The notes under the pieces: model-generated
Told to the model about the DNA's origin: nothing
The model's input: only the letters and a program-made list of their open reading frames with translations
The model's database searches: none
Position numbers and translations under genes: made by a program
Origin: JANQQZ01 sp039187315
GTDB lineage: Bacteria; Planctomycetota; Phycisphaerae; Phycisphaerales; UBA1924
Length of the DNA stretch: 64,000 nucleotides
Direction of reading: 5' to 3'
NCBI GenBank assembly: GCA_039187315.1
Contig: JBCCZQ010000001.1
Coordinates: 39,188 to 103,187, forward strand
Shown here: piece by piece, positions 52,513 to 60,588 of the stretch
How positions within the stretch are numbered: the stretch's first letter is position 1
How the letters are laid out: each line of letters begins with the position of its first letter

Positions 52513-53834
52513 GCGATAGCCCCGAACGCGTTTTGGAACGATGCAGTTGCTCGGTCGATCTCTTCACGCCCGTGCGCAGAGGATATGAACCACGCCTCGT
52601 AGCCGGACGGAGGCAGCCAGACGCCGCGATCCAGGGCGGCGTGAAAGAAGCGCGCGAAGCACGCGTGATCGCACCGCTGCGCATCGTCGAAGTCCCGTAC
52701 CGGCTGAGAAGCGAACGCGACGCCGAGCATCCCACCGATTGATTCGGTCTGGACAGGCACTCCGCAGATGTGAGCAGCATCGGTGATGCTCTGCGCGATC
52801 TCGCAGCTCGTCTGGCCGAGCGATTTGTAGAACCCGTCGGCACGACATGCCTCGAGTGTTGCTCGTCCTGCTGCCATCGCGACCGGGTTGCCGCTGAGCG
52901 TTCCAGCCTGATACACCGGTCCGACGGGCGCGACCAAGTCCATGAGTTCGGCTCTTCCTGCGTAGGCAGCCGCCGGCAGACCGCCGCCGATGACCTTCCC
53001 GAGACACGTCAGATCGGGTTCGATGCCGCAGAGTCGCTGATAGCCACCCCATGCGACGCGGAAGCCGGTCATCACTTCGTCAAAAACGAGCAGCGATCCG
53101 TGCTCCGAGCACAGGCCGCGGAGCGATTCCAGGAATCCTGCGACGGGCTTGATCAGGCCCATGTTGCCGGCCACGGGCTCGACCAGCACCGCAGCGACCC
53201 GGCCTGGGTTCCGCTCGAGCGTCGCTCGCACATCCTCGGCATCGTTATAGCGGCACGTAAGAGTCGCCTTGGCGAGCTGTGTGTGGATCCCGGGCGATGT
53301 TGGTACGCCGTGAGTCACCGCGCCCGAACCCGCTTCGACCAGCATCGAGTCCGCATGGCCGTGATAGTTGCCCGCGAATTTGATAATCAGGTCACGATCC
53401 GTGGCTGCGCGGGCAAGGCGCACGGCGCTCATGCACGCCTCGGTACCGCTGCTCACAAACCTGATCCGCTCGTGACCCGGGAGCGCACTGAGGATGATCT
53501 CCGCCAGCTCTGTCTCGGCTTCGCATGGTGCCCCGAAGCTCAAGCCGCGGCTTGCCGCCTCGCGCACGGCATCGAGCACACGAGGGTCCGCGTGCCCGAG
53601 AATCGCCGGTCCCCATGAGCCGACGAAGTCGATGTAGCGGTTGCCGTCGATATCCTCGACGTACGCCCCCTCGGCGCGCCGGACGGTCAGCGGGGATCCA
53701 CCGACCGAGCCGAACGCACGGACCGGGCTGTTGACACCGCCGACGAGTGATCGCGCAGCCCGGGCATGGAGGGCTTCGGAGACCGGACGCTGCGCAGCGG
53801 CTTGCAGCTGGGTTGGGTGGGCTTTTGGGCTCAT
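52509..53834 (-). CDS. hemL: Glutamate-1-semialdehyde 2,1-aminomutase
   Basis: HemL uses PLP to turn glutamate-1-semialdehyde into 5-aminolevulinate, the second step of the C5 route. The 441-residue class-III aminotransferase shows GGVNSPVRAF, the family-specific FVSSGTEACMSAVRLAR, KFAGNYHGHADSMLV, FDEVMTGFRVAWGG, and the PLP-binding Lys280 in CLGKVIGGGLP. The ATG overlaps the stop of the ABC-2 permease (ATGA), placing it firmly within the operon. Confidence 0.96.
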   Translation of the reverse strand: MSPKAHPTQLQAAAQRPVSEALHARAARSLVGGVNSPVRAFGSVGGSPLTVRRAEGAYVEDIDGNRYIDFVGSWGPAILGHADPRVLDAVREAASRGLSFGAPCEAETELAEIILSALPGHERIRFVSSGTEACMSAVRLARAATDRDLIIKFAGNYHGHADSMLVEAGSGAVTHGVPTSPGIHTQLAKATLTCRYNDAEDVRATLERNPGRVAAVLVEPVAGNMGLIKPVAGFLESLRGLCSEHGSLLVFDEVMTGFRVAWGGYQRLCGIEPDLTCLGKVIGGGLPAAAYAGRAELMDLVAPVGPVYQAGTLSGNPVAMAAGRATLEACRADGFYKSLGQTSCEIAQSITDAAHICGVPVQTESIGGMLGVAFASQPVRDFDDAQRCDHACFARFFHAALDRGVWLPPSGYEAWFISSAHGREEIDRATASFQNAFGAIA

Positions 53835-54661
53835 CGTTTGGCGTCGCCTCGTGCGGCAGCGACGGCTGCAATCGGCCCCATCACACCGAATAGAACCGTT
53901 GCGAACAACGGAAGCATTCCCGCCTCGATCGCGCCGAGTGGGCCCGCAACAGCGGCATGGCAGTACGACAACGGGTTGAGCAGCATCAGTGAGCGCATCG
54001 CACCGCTCGCAGCGTCGGGGGGGAACACCGCGCCGCTGAGCAGCCATGCAGGAAGCAGCACGCCGGCCATGATGCCGTGGAAGCCCTCGATCGATCGAAA
54101 ATGCCACGCGAGGCCCGTGCAGCAACCTGAGAGCCCGAGCGCGGTCATGATGAGCATCGCTGTGCCGAGAAGCATGCCCTCGGCTGTGACCGGGGATCCA
54201 AGAAAGGCGGATGCGAGCAGCATGATCGATGCCTGCATGCAAGCGAGGAGCGCGCCTGAAACAACCCTTGCGCTGATAACGACCCAGCGTGCTGTGGGGC
54301 CGACGAGCACCGCTTGAAGGTAGCCTGTCTCGCGATCACGGATCAGCCCGAGCGAGCCGAAGATCGAAGCGAACGTTACCACGAGCAGCGCCGCTCCCGC
54401 TGCAAGCGATATGGTGTAGGCATCGGTGGCACCATCACCGGCCGACGCGACCGCCTGCGCGAAGCCGCTCGCAAAGAAGGCCCAGAGCAGCGCCGGCGTC
54501 AGCACGGTCGCGGCGATACGCGAAGGCCGGCGGACGAGCAGCAAGAGATCACGCTTGATCAGCGCTACGAACGCGGCGCATCGGGCCGCCGTGCGCACAG
54601 GGTCACGTGCAGGGGCGCTGTTCGATGCGGCGATATGGTTCTGGGTCGAGACAGATGTCAT
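53831..54661 (-). CDS. ABC-2 type transporter permease in the heme operon
   Basis: The 276-residue protein has six membrane helices and the ABC-2 look of drug and polysaccharide exporters. FVALIKRDLLLLVRRPSRIAATVLTPALLWAFF is the amphipathic entry, IRDRETGYLQAVLVGPTARW the coupling region, and LLPAWLLSGAVFPPDAASGAM the conserved penultimate loop. It overlaps the ATPase gene upstream and hemL downstream, each by 4 bases (ATGA). It may export heme or a precursor, by position only; no cytochrome-c biogenesis genes are adjacent. Confidence 0.88.
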   Translation of the reverse strand: MTSVSTQNHIAASNSAPARDPVRTAARCAAFVALIKRDLLLLVRRPSRIAATVLTPALLWAFFASGFAQAVASAGDGATDAYTISLAAGAALLVVTFASIFGSLGLIRDRETGYLQAVLVGPTARWVVISARVVSGALLACMQASIMLLASAFLGSPVTAEGMLLGTAMLIMTALGLSGCCTGLAWHFRSIEGFHGIMAGVLLPAWLLSGAVFPPDAASGAMRSLMLLNPLSYCHAAVAGPLGAIEAGMLPLFATVLFGVMGPIAAVAAARGDAKR

Positions 54662-55662
54662 CGTTCAGTCCCGGTTTCGTTCTGCTGTACTTCGATGATC
54701 AGGCGATCGGCTTTCGCGATGTAGGCGTGCATAGATTCTCCGGCGGTCTTGATATGCCCGCCGGCCTTGACAGCCGCGCGCACGGCAGACGCCAGGGTCT
54801 CGTCGGAGATCGCGGCTGTATCCAGGTGCCAGCCCGCTCCGCCTGTCCGCGCAAGGCCGAGGCCGTCGAGTGCGCTTGCAAGATCATCGGTCTCACCGCT
54901 GATACACACCGACGAACCGGGTTCGGTTCCTGAGACGCGGGCGGTCGGCTCATCGATCGCGATACGGCCCTGTGCCATCACCACCACCCGTTGTGATCGA
55001 CTGAGCTCGTCCGGCTCGTGTGTCGCGGCGACAATCGCAACACCCGACCGTGTCAGTCGGTCGAGCATATCGTGGAATGCTGCAGCCGATTCATCGTCCA
55101 GGCCCGCGGTGGCTTCATCCAACAGCAGCAGCGATGGGCGGTGCATGACAGCCCGGGCGAGATCGGTGCGTCTGGCAAGCCCTCCGCTGAGGGTACCGAC
55201 GCGGGTGTCGAGCCTTTCCGCGAAGCCGAGCTCGTCTGCGAGTTCCTCGCTCCGCGCATCGATGTCTGCGGTTGGCATCTCAAGAAGCCTGCCCGCGAGC
55301 CGGAGCGTTTCGCGTACTGTCAGCAAGGCGTCGAGCGATGGCGATTGGAAAACAACACCGATTTGTCGCCGTCGCGCATGATCGAGCGGGCCGCCGAACC
55401 AGCGTGCCGTGCCGCTGCTCGGCGTCGACGCACCCGATAAGAGGTTGATCAGCGTCGACTTTCCACACCCGTTCGGGCCGATCAGCGCGACGCGCTCCGC
55501 GGCGCGTACGGTCAGGTCGAGGGGGCCAATCCTCCGCTCGGGGCGCTTGCGTCCGCCGGCATACGTGTACGTTGTACCGAGGACTTCGACGACGGGTGCT
55601 GCGCTTTCAGCGGGTGTGCCGGCAGGCACGCTCGGCAATCGGTCTTCGGCCGTGCTAGGCAT
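54658..55662 (-). CDS. ABC transporter ATP-binding protein in the heme operon
   Basis: This 334-residue ATPase of the DrrA/ABC-2 group has Walker A IGPNGCGKST, Q-loop VFQSPSLD, signature TLSGGLARRTDLARAV (SGGLARR where most have SGGQ-R), Walker B LLLLDEATAGLDDES and H-loop VAATHEPDEL. About 100 residues after the ATPase core form an accessory domain that ends in HAYIAKADRLIIEVQQNETG. It starts 8 bases inside the end of hemB. Together with the next gene it makes a transporter whose substrate is unknown. Confidence 0.9.
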   Translation of the reverse strand: MPSTAEDRLPSVPAGTPAESAAPVVEVLGTTYTYAGGRKRPERRIGPLDLTVRAAERVALIGPNGCGKSTLINLLSGASTPSSGTARWFGGPLDHARRRQIGVVFQSPSLDALLTVRETLRLAGRLLEMPTADIDARSEELADELGFAERLDTRVGTLSGGLARRTDLARAVMHRPSLLLLDEATAGLDDESAAAFHDMLDRLTRSGVAIVAATHEPDELSRSQRVVVMAQGRIAIDEPTARVSGTEPGSSVCISGETDDLASALDGLGLARTGGAGWHLDTAAISDETLASAVRAAVKAGGHIKTAGESMHAYIAKADRLIIEVQQNETGTER

Positions 55663-56665
55663 GCCCGTGCTCCTTCTGGTACAGGCGAGCATAATCCAGC
55701 GCACCGTAGGTGAGCACGATGCGCGCTCCCGCACGCACAAGACAGATTAACGATTCCTGTAGTGCCTGTTCGTAGTCGACACAGCCAAGAGCGGCCGCAG
55801 AACGCAGCATGGCATACTCGCCGGAAACATGGTACGCCGCGACCGGCACGGGCAGCGTATCCGCGAGGCGATGGACGACATCGAGATAGGGCAGCCCGGG
55901 CTTGACCATCACGATGTCGGCGCCTTCTTCGATGTCGAGCGAGGCCTCGTGCACAGCCTCTTGGCCGTTGGCGGGATCCATCTGGTAGGAACGCTTGTCG
56001 AGCGGAACGCCCTCGCGTCGGATCGGCGCAGAATCGAGCGCATCACGGAAAGGTCCGTAAAAGCTCGATGCATACTTCGCGGCGTAGCTCATGATCACGG
56101 TCTCCGCCTGACCGGCCGACTCCAGCTCCGCACGGATCGCGCCGATCCGCCCGTCCATCATGTCCGACGGAGCGACAATGTCAGCCCCGGCCTGCGCCAG
56201 CAGGAGAGCCTGCTTTGCCAGGATCTCCACTGTCTCGTCGTTGAGCACCCGGCCGTCGCGGACAATGCCGTCGTGTCCATCGGAGGAGTATGGATCCAGC
56301 GCGACATCCCCAACCAGCGAAACATCTGGATACGCATCCCTGATCGCTCGCATCGCTCGGCACGCCAGACCACTCTGGTTCACAGCCGCGGCGCCATCGG
56401 TTGTCTTCTGATCCGCTTCGATCTTCGGGAAGAGCGCGAACGAACGCACGCCGAGCGAGCAGGCGGTCTCAATAACTTCGAACACTTGATCGATAGACAG
56501 TCGTTCGACCCCGGGCAGCGTATCGATGGGCTCGCGTACGCCGGATCCTTCCACCACAAAGAGCGGGAGAATCAGCTGCTCTGGGTGCAGCCGGTGTTCG
56601 CGCACGAGACCGCGGATCGCTGCGTGAGAACGGAGCCTGCGCGGGCGATGAGGACGAACACTCAT
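55655..56665 (-). CDS. hemB: 5-aminolevulinate dehydratase (porphobilinogen synthase)
   Basis: HemB joins two aminolevulinates into porphobilinogen. The 336-residue protein has active-site Lys197 (SYAAKYASSFYGPFRDA) and Lys255 (IVMVKPGLPYLD). The metal region reads DVALDPYSSDGHDGIV with Asp in place of the Cys triplet of zinc enzymes, so it is the Mg/K-dependent, Asp-rich type. RSYQMDPAN is the usual allosteric-site neighbourhood. The ATG overlaps the hemY stop (ATGA). Confidence 0.96.
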   Translation of the reverse strand: MSVRPHRPRRLRSHAAIRGLVREHRLHPEQLILPLFVVEGSGVREPIDTLPGVERLSIDQVFEVIETACSLGVRSFALFPKIEADQKTTDGAAAVNQSGLACRAMRAIRDAYPDVSLVGDVALDPYSSDGHDGIVRDGRVLNDETVEILAKQALLLAQAGADIVAPSDMMDGRIGAIRAELESAGQAETVIMSYAAKYASSFYGPFRDALDSAPIRREGVPLDKRSYQMDPANGQEAVHEASLDIEEGADIVMVKPGLPYLDVVHRLADTLPVPVAAYHVSGEYAMLRSAAALGCVDYEQALQESLICLVRAGARIVLTYGALDYARLYQKEHGHA

Positions 56666-58092
56666 GCAGGCACCATACCTTCGATTCGTGTTTGAGCGGC
56701 TGCGTCTTGGCTCTGCTCGACCAACGAGCCATGGATACGGTCGGCGATGCTCCATGCGTGACGTATGCGATCGTTCACACCCAGCCCGCCTTCGGGACCG
56801 CAGACCCATGAGCCCGCAAGCGTAAGTCCGGGTATGGCCTCGATACGCCTTTGGATCGATGCGACTCTGGTGACATGGCCGACCTCATAGATGGGCACGC
56901 TGGACGGCCATCGAACAACGCGTGCGAGCCTGGGCTGATCCGTGATACGCAAGACAGGACCGATCGAGGCCAGTGCGGACTTGATCAGGGCGTCATCATC
57001 GGCATCGAGCGTGCCCGGCCACCGAGTCCCACCCAGCATCACACGCACGACCGCGGTGCCCGGACGGCTATGCTCGGGGAACACGCTCGCCGGCCAGATG
57101 CAGCCGAGCACAGGATCCGCATGCTTCTCGTTCCTGGACACCAGATAGCCGAAGCCATCGAGCGGGTGGCCCACATGCTCTCGGTCGAATACCAGATGAA
57201 CAACGCCCAAGTCGGCGTACCGGATCGTTCTCAGTTCCCGCGCCGCATCAGGAACGATGTCCGCGATCACACCGGCCGACGGCACGGCGCCGGTTGTCAC
57301 AACGACGGCATCGGTTCGTACACCGTGTTCACCGACTTCGGCGAAGAAACCACGCCCGTCGTGAGACTGGCGGAGCGTCGTGACCGGGCATCTCGTGAGT
57401 ATCTGCTCGCGGAGCTCACGCTCGAGAGCTGCAATCATCGCACCGAGGCCGCCCTCGAAGCTGAGCATCGTTCGGCTGCGCTCCCGCGGCCCTGATCGGC
57501 TGGCGGCTTTGAGAAGCGCGAAACCGGAACGGGCATCTTGATCGGCATCAGCTATTTTCGGCATGCATGCGGCGAGACCGAGTTCATCCGACTCGGCTGC
57601 GAAGATGCCTACGCATGCAGGCCCGGCGAGCCGTTCCGAGGCCTCAACTCCGAAACGTCGCGTCGCGGCTTCGTGGACAGATGCTTCGTCATCGCGTCCG
57701 GGACGCTTCGACCGGATCATCCCCGAGACCAGCCGCAGCTTGCCAAGGGGTGACAAGAGCGGGCTCATCACGAGTGCCCGCGGCGATGAGGGCAAGGCGT
57801 GGAGTCGGCCCCGGTGCTGTACGTAGCGTCGCTTGCTTGCGTCGGCATCGACTTCCACCGCATGCAAGCCGAGCTCTTCGATGAGCCTGCGGAACTCCGG
57901 GCTGCGCAGCATGACGCTGAACGGGCCGTGCTCCAGAAGCAACCCCTCTACCTGCTCGGAACGGATGACCCCGCCGACGTGGTCCGAAGCCTCGGCGACA
58001 ACGACGCGTTGCCCATGCGACCGGAGCCGGTACGCAGCCGTCAGCCCGGTGATACCACCGCCTACAACAAGAACATCCGCATCGATGTTCAT
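56662..58092 (-). CDS. hemY: Protoporphyrinogen/coproporphyrinogen oxidase, HemY type (FAD)
   Basis: This is a 476-residue FAD-dependent oxidase of the HemY (also HemG/PPOX) family. The FAD motif is VLVVGGGITGLTAAYRL (8-24), followed by EASDHVGGVIRSEQVEGLLLEHGP. FEGGLGAMIAAL occurs mid-protein, and GLTLAGSWVCGPEGGLGVNDRIRHAW forms the C-terminal FAD contact. Such enzymes take six electrons from protoporphyrinogen IX using O2. Because HemN is also present, the protoporphyrin branch is expected rather than the coproporphyrin branch of Gram-positives. The ATG overlaps the hemE stop. Confidence 0.92.
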   Translation of the reverse strand: MNIDADVLVVGGGITGLTAAYRLRSHGQRVVVAEASDHVGGVIRSEQVEGLLLEHGPFSVMLRSPEFRRLIEELGLHAVEVDADASKRRYVQHRGRLHALPSSPRALVMSPLLSPLGKLRLVSGMIRSKRPGRDDEASVHEAATRRFGVEASERLAGPACVGIFAAESDELGLAACMPKIADADQDARSGFALLKAASRSGPRERSRTMLSFEGGLGAMIAALERELREQILTRCPVTTLRQSHDGRGFFAEVGEHGVRTDAVVVTTGAVPSAGVIADIVPDAARELRTIRYADLGVVHLVFDREHVGHPLDGFGYLVSRNEKHADPVLGCIWPASVFPEHSRPGTAVVRVMLGGTRWPGTLDADDDALIKSALASIGPVLRITDQPRLARVVRWPSSVPIYEVGHVTRVASIQRRIEAIPGLTLAGSWVCGPEGGLGVNDRIRHAWSIADRIHGSLVEQSQDAAAQTRIEGMVPA

Positions 58093-59156
58093 ACCGAGAC
58101 TCCCGAATCAACAACACAAGAGCGTGCCGCTTGGATCATGGCACAGACGTTCTCGACTGGCGTATCCCTGATGACACCATGACCGAGATTCAGCACGTGG
58201 CCGCGATGCCCCCCCTCTCGGATGAGCAACTCCGCACGCTTACGGATCTGTTCCGGCGTGCCGTTGCGGAGCAGCTCGTTGTCGAGGTTGCCTTGAACAC
58301 CGCCGCTCGGCGTCCGCTGCATGACCCGTTTGGCGACGCGGAGCGACCGATCGGAACCGATGCTGATGACCCCGGCGCCGGACCGTGCCATCAGTTCAGG
58401 ATCGGTGCCTTTCGCGAACAAGACCGTGGGAACGCCCGTACCCTCCAGACGCTCAAAGACAAGCTTCTGGTACGGCAACGCCCATCGCTCGTATGCCTGA
58501 GCGTTGAGCGCTGCCGCGCTGGATTCGAAGAGCTGCACGGCATGCACGCCCGCTTGGATCTTCGCCCTGAGATAGCTCGCGGTGATGTTCGCCAGCCGCG
58601 TGAGCAGGCGATGGGCGCTCTCGGGGAAGGAATCACAGAACGCAAGCATCCGCGTGGCGCTCTCGCCGGGGCTGCATCCGCAGACGAGGAAGTTTAGCAG
58701 TGTCATCGGCGCACCGGCAAAGCCGAGCAGCGGCACACGGCCGTCGATGCGTTCCAGCGCAAGCCCGATGCTGTCAAAAACGAAGGGCATGCCCTCGCAT
58801 GGATCAAACTCGAGCAGTCGATCGGCCTCCGCGGGCGAGGTCACCGGAGTGTCCAGCACTGGGCCGGGGCGGAAGACGAAGCGTGCGCCCATCGGACCGA
58901 GGATCGTCAGGATGTCCTGGAACAAGATGGCTGCGTCTACGCCGAACCGCAGCGGGAGAACCGTGATATCTGCCGCATGTGTCGGGCTCGCGAAGAGCGC
59001 CTCGAGTTCGAGCCCGGCTTCGGATCTGGCTTGGCGATACGCCGGGTCGAATCGGCCGGCTTGCCGCATGAGCCATACGGGCGTGCGCTCGGTGCGTTCG
59101 CCGCGCATCGCACGCAACACGAGATCGTTGTCGGGCGATGGGGTGGGCCCGGTCAT
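58089..59156 (-). CDS. hemE: Uroporphyrinogen decarboxylase
   Basis: HemE removes four carboxyl groups from uroporphyrinogen III to give coproporphyrinogen III without cofactor. The 355-residue protein shows TPVWLMRQAGRFDPAYR (26-42), whose Arg binds substrate, the AAILFQDILTI segment with its catalytic Asp, GFAGAPMTLLNFL, and the C-terminal NLGHGVIRDTPVENV. The start lies one base after the hemN stop. Length and motifs are normal. Confidence 0.96.
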   Translation of the reverse strand: MTGPTPSPDNDLVLRAMRGERTERTPVWLMRQAGRFDPAYRQARSEAGLELEALFASPTHAADITVLPLRFGVDAAILFQDILTILGPMGARFVFRPGPVLDTPVTSPAEADRLLEFDPCEGMPFVFDSIGLALERIDGRVPLLGFAGAPMTLLNFLVCGCSPGESATRMLAFCDSFPESAHRLLTRLANITASYLRAKIQAGVHAVQLFESSAAALNAQAYERWALPYQKLVFERLEGTGVPTVLFAKGTDPELMARSGAGVISIGSDRSLRVAKRVMQRTPSGGVQGNLDNELLRNGTPEQIRKRAELLIREGGHRGHVLNLGHGVIRDTPVENVCAMIQAARSCVVDSGVSV

Positions 59157-59157
59157 A

Positions 59158-60588
59158 TCACGCGCTCGCTGAGAAGGTTTGCTGCATCCCGGACCATGGC
59201 GCCGCGTCCCCGAGATAAGAATCGAATGCGGCCGCGACATTCCGCATCAGCACGCGACCGAGCGGATCAGTCAAGAGCAGGCCCCCGCTGTCCGTCCGCC
59301 GGAGCAGACCGTCCGATTCCAAGCGATCGATCGCATCAGCCGCAGCTTCGATGTACGCGTGCGCCTCGACTCCAAGCGATGCGAGCCGCACCGGGTCGAT
59401 CCCGCCGTAGCAATACAGATCCATCAGGATCGCTTGCCGATGGCCGTCCTCCACCGACAGCTCCAGCCCGCGCATGGCGGGCTCTTCTCCACCCAGGATG
59501 CGTTGCGTGTACTCAGCCGGATCGCGGACGTTCTGGAGATACGCACTCCGCGGGTACACGCTGATCGACGAGCATCCGATTCCGATCAGATCGAGCTCGG
59601 CACCCGTGGTCATGCCCTGGAACGACCGATGGATCTCGCCGGTCCGGACAGATCGTGCGAGCCTTTCTGTGGGCAACGCGAAGTGGTCGAGCCCGATGAA
59701 CCGGTACCCTTCTTCGAGGAAGCGGGCAGACGCCTCGAGCATCATGCTCAGCTTCGTATCGGAATCGGGCATCGCTTCGTGGTGCAGCCCACGCTGGTTC
59801 GCGATGCGGTCGGGGATCTGTGCGTAGTGATAGAACGCGATGCGGTCGGGTCTGAGCACGCGAGTGCGTTCGATCGTGTCGACAACGCCCTCCAGCGTCT
59901 GGTAGGGAAGCCCGTAGATCAGATCAAAGTTGACGCTCTCGTAGCCGATTTCACGCGCATGCACTGTCGTCGCGCGCACCATCGACAGCGGCTGGATCCG
60001 ACCGACGTGCTCCTGGACTTTCGGGTCGAAGTCCTGCACACCGAACGAGATGCGGTTGAATCCCAGCTGATGCAGCAGCTCGAGCTGCTCGCGTGTCGTG
60101 ACTCGCGGATCAACCTCGATCGAGATCTCGGCATCTGCATCGATGTCGAACAGTGCGGCTGTCGCCTGATGCAGCCGCTCGATCTGCACCAGCGTCAAGT
60201 AGGTCGGCGTGCCGCCCCCCCAATGGATCTGCCGCAGACGCCGGCGCCTTCCAGACAGCGTGCCGACATCTTCCGCTCGCCGGCTCAATTCGACGATGAG
60301 CGCGTCGAGGTACCGATCGACTCTCTCCTGTCCTGTCGGCGAGTCCTTCCGGAGGATCGTGCGGTTGCACGCGCAGAAACGGCACATCTTTTCACAGAAG
60401 GGGATGTGCACATACAGCGATAGGTCACGGGAACGCTCGCTGTGTACAGACAGGCTGCGGATCCTTGCAGCCTCGGCATCGTCGACATCCGCCCACCAAA
60501 TAGGCATCGGATACGCGACGTGACGAGGCAGACTCAGACCGCTGTACTTCGAGAACATCCCTCGATCGATCACGGGCAGGGGTATCAC
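59158..60588 (-). CDS. hemN: Oxygen-independent coproporphyrinogen III dehydrogenase
   Basis: HemN is a radical SAM enzyme that decarboxylates coproporphyrinogen III to protoporphyrinogen IX without O2. The 476-residue protein has the four-Cys signature CEKMCRFCAC (Cys65, 69, 72, 74), including the fourth Cys that separates true HemN from HemW. WGGGTPTYL, FGVQDFDPKVQEHVGRIQP, DLIYGLPYQT and DLIGIGCSSIS follow. The GTG start overlaps the hemH-hemA stop (GTGA). No O2-dependent hemF is in this operon. Confidence 0.95.
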   Translation of the reverse strand: MIPLPVIDRGMFSKYSGLSLPRHVAYPMPIWWADVDDAEAARIRSLSVHSERSRDLSLYVHIPFCEKMCRFCACNRTILRKDSPTGQERVDRYLDALIVELSRRAEDVGTLSGRRRRLRQIHWGGGTPTYLTLVQIERLHQATAALFDIDADAEISIEVDPRVTTREQLELLHQLGFNRISFGVQDFDPKVQEHVGRIQPLSMVRATTVHAREIGYESVNFDLIYGLPYQTLEGVVDTIERTRVLRPDRIAFYHYAQIPDRIANQRGLHHEAMPDSDTKLSMMLEASARFLEEGYRFIGLDHFALPTERLARSVRTGEIHRSFQGMTTGAELDLIGIGCSSISVYPRSAYLQNVRDPAEYTQRILGGEEPAMRGLELSVEDGHRQAILMDLYCYGGIDPVRLASLGVEAHAYIEAAADAIDRLESDGLLRRTDSGGLLLTDPLGRVLMRNVAAAFDSYLGDAAPWSGMQQTFSASA

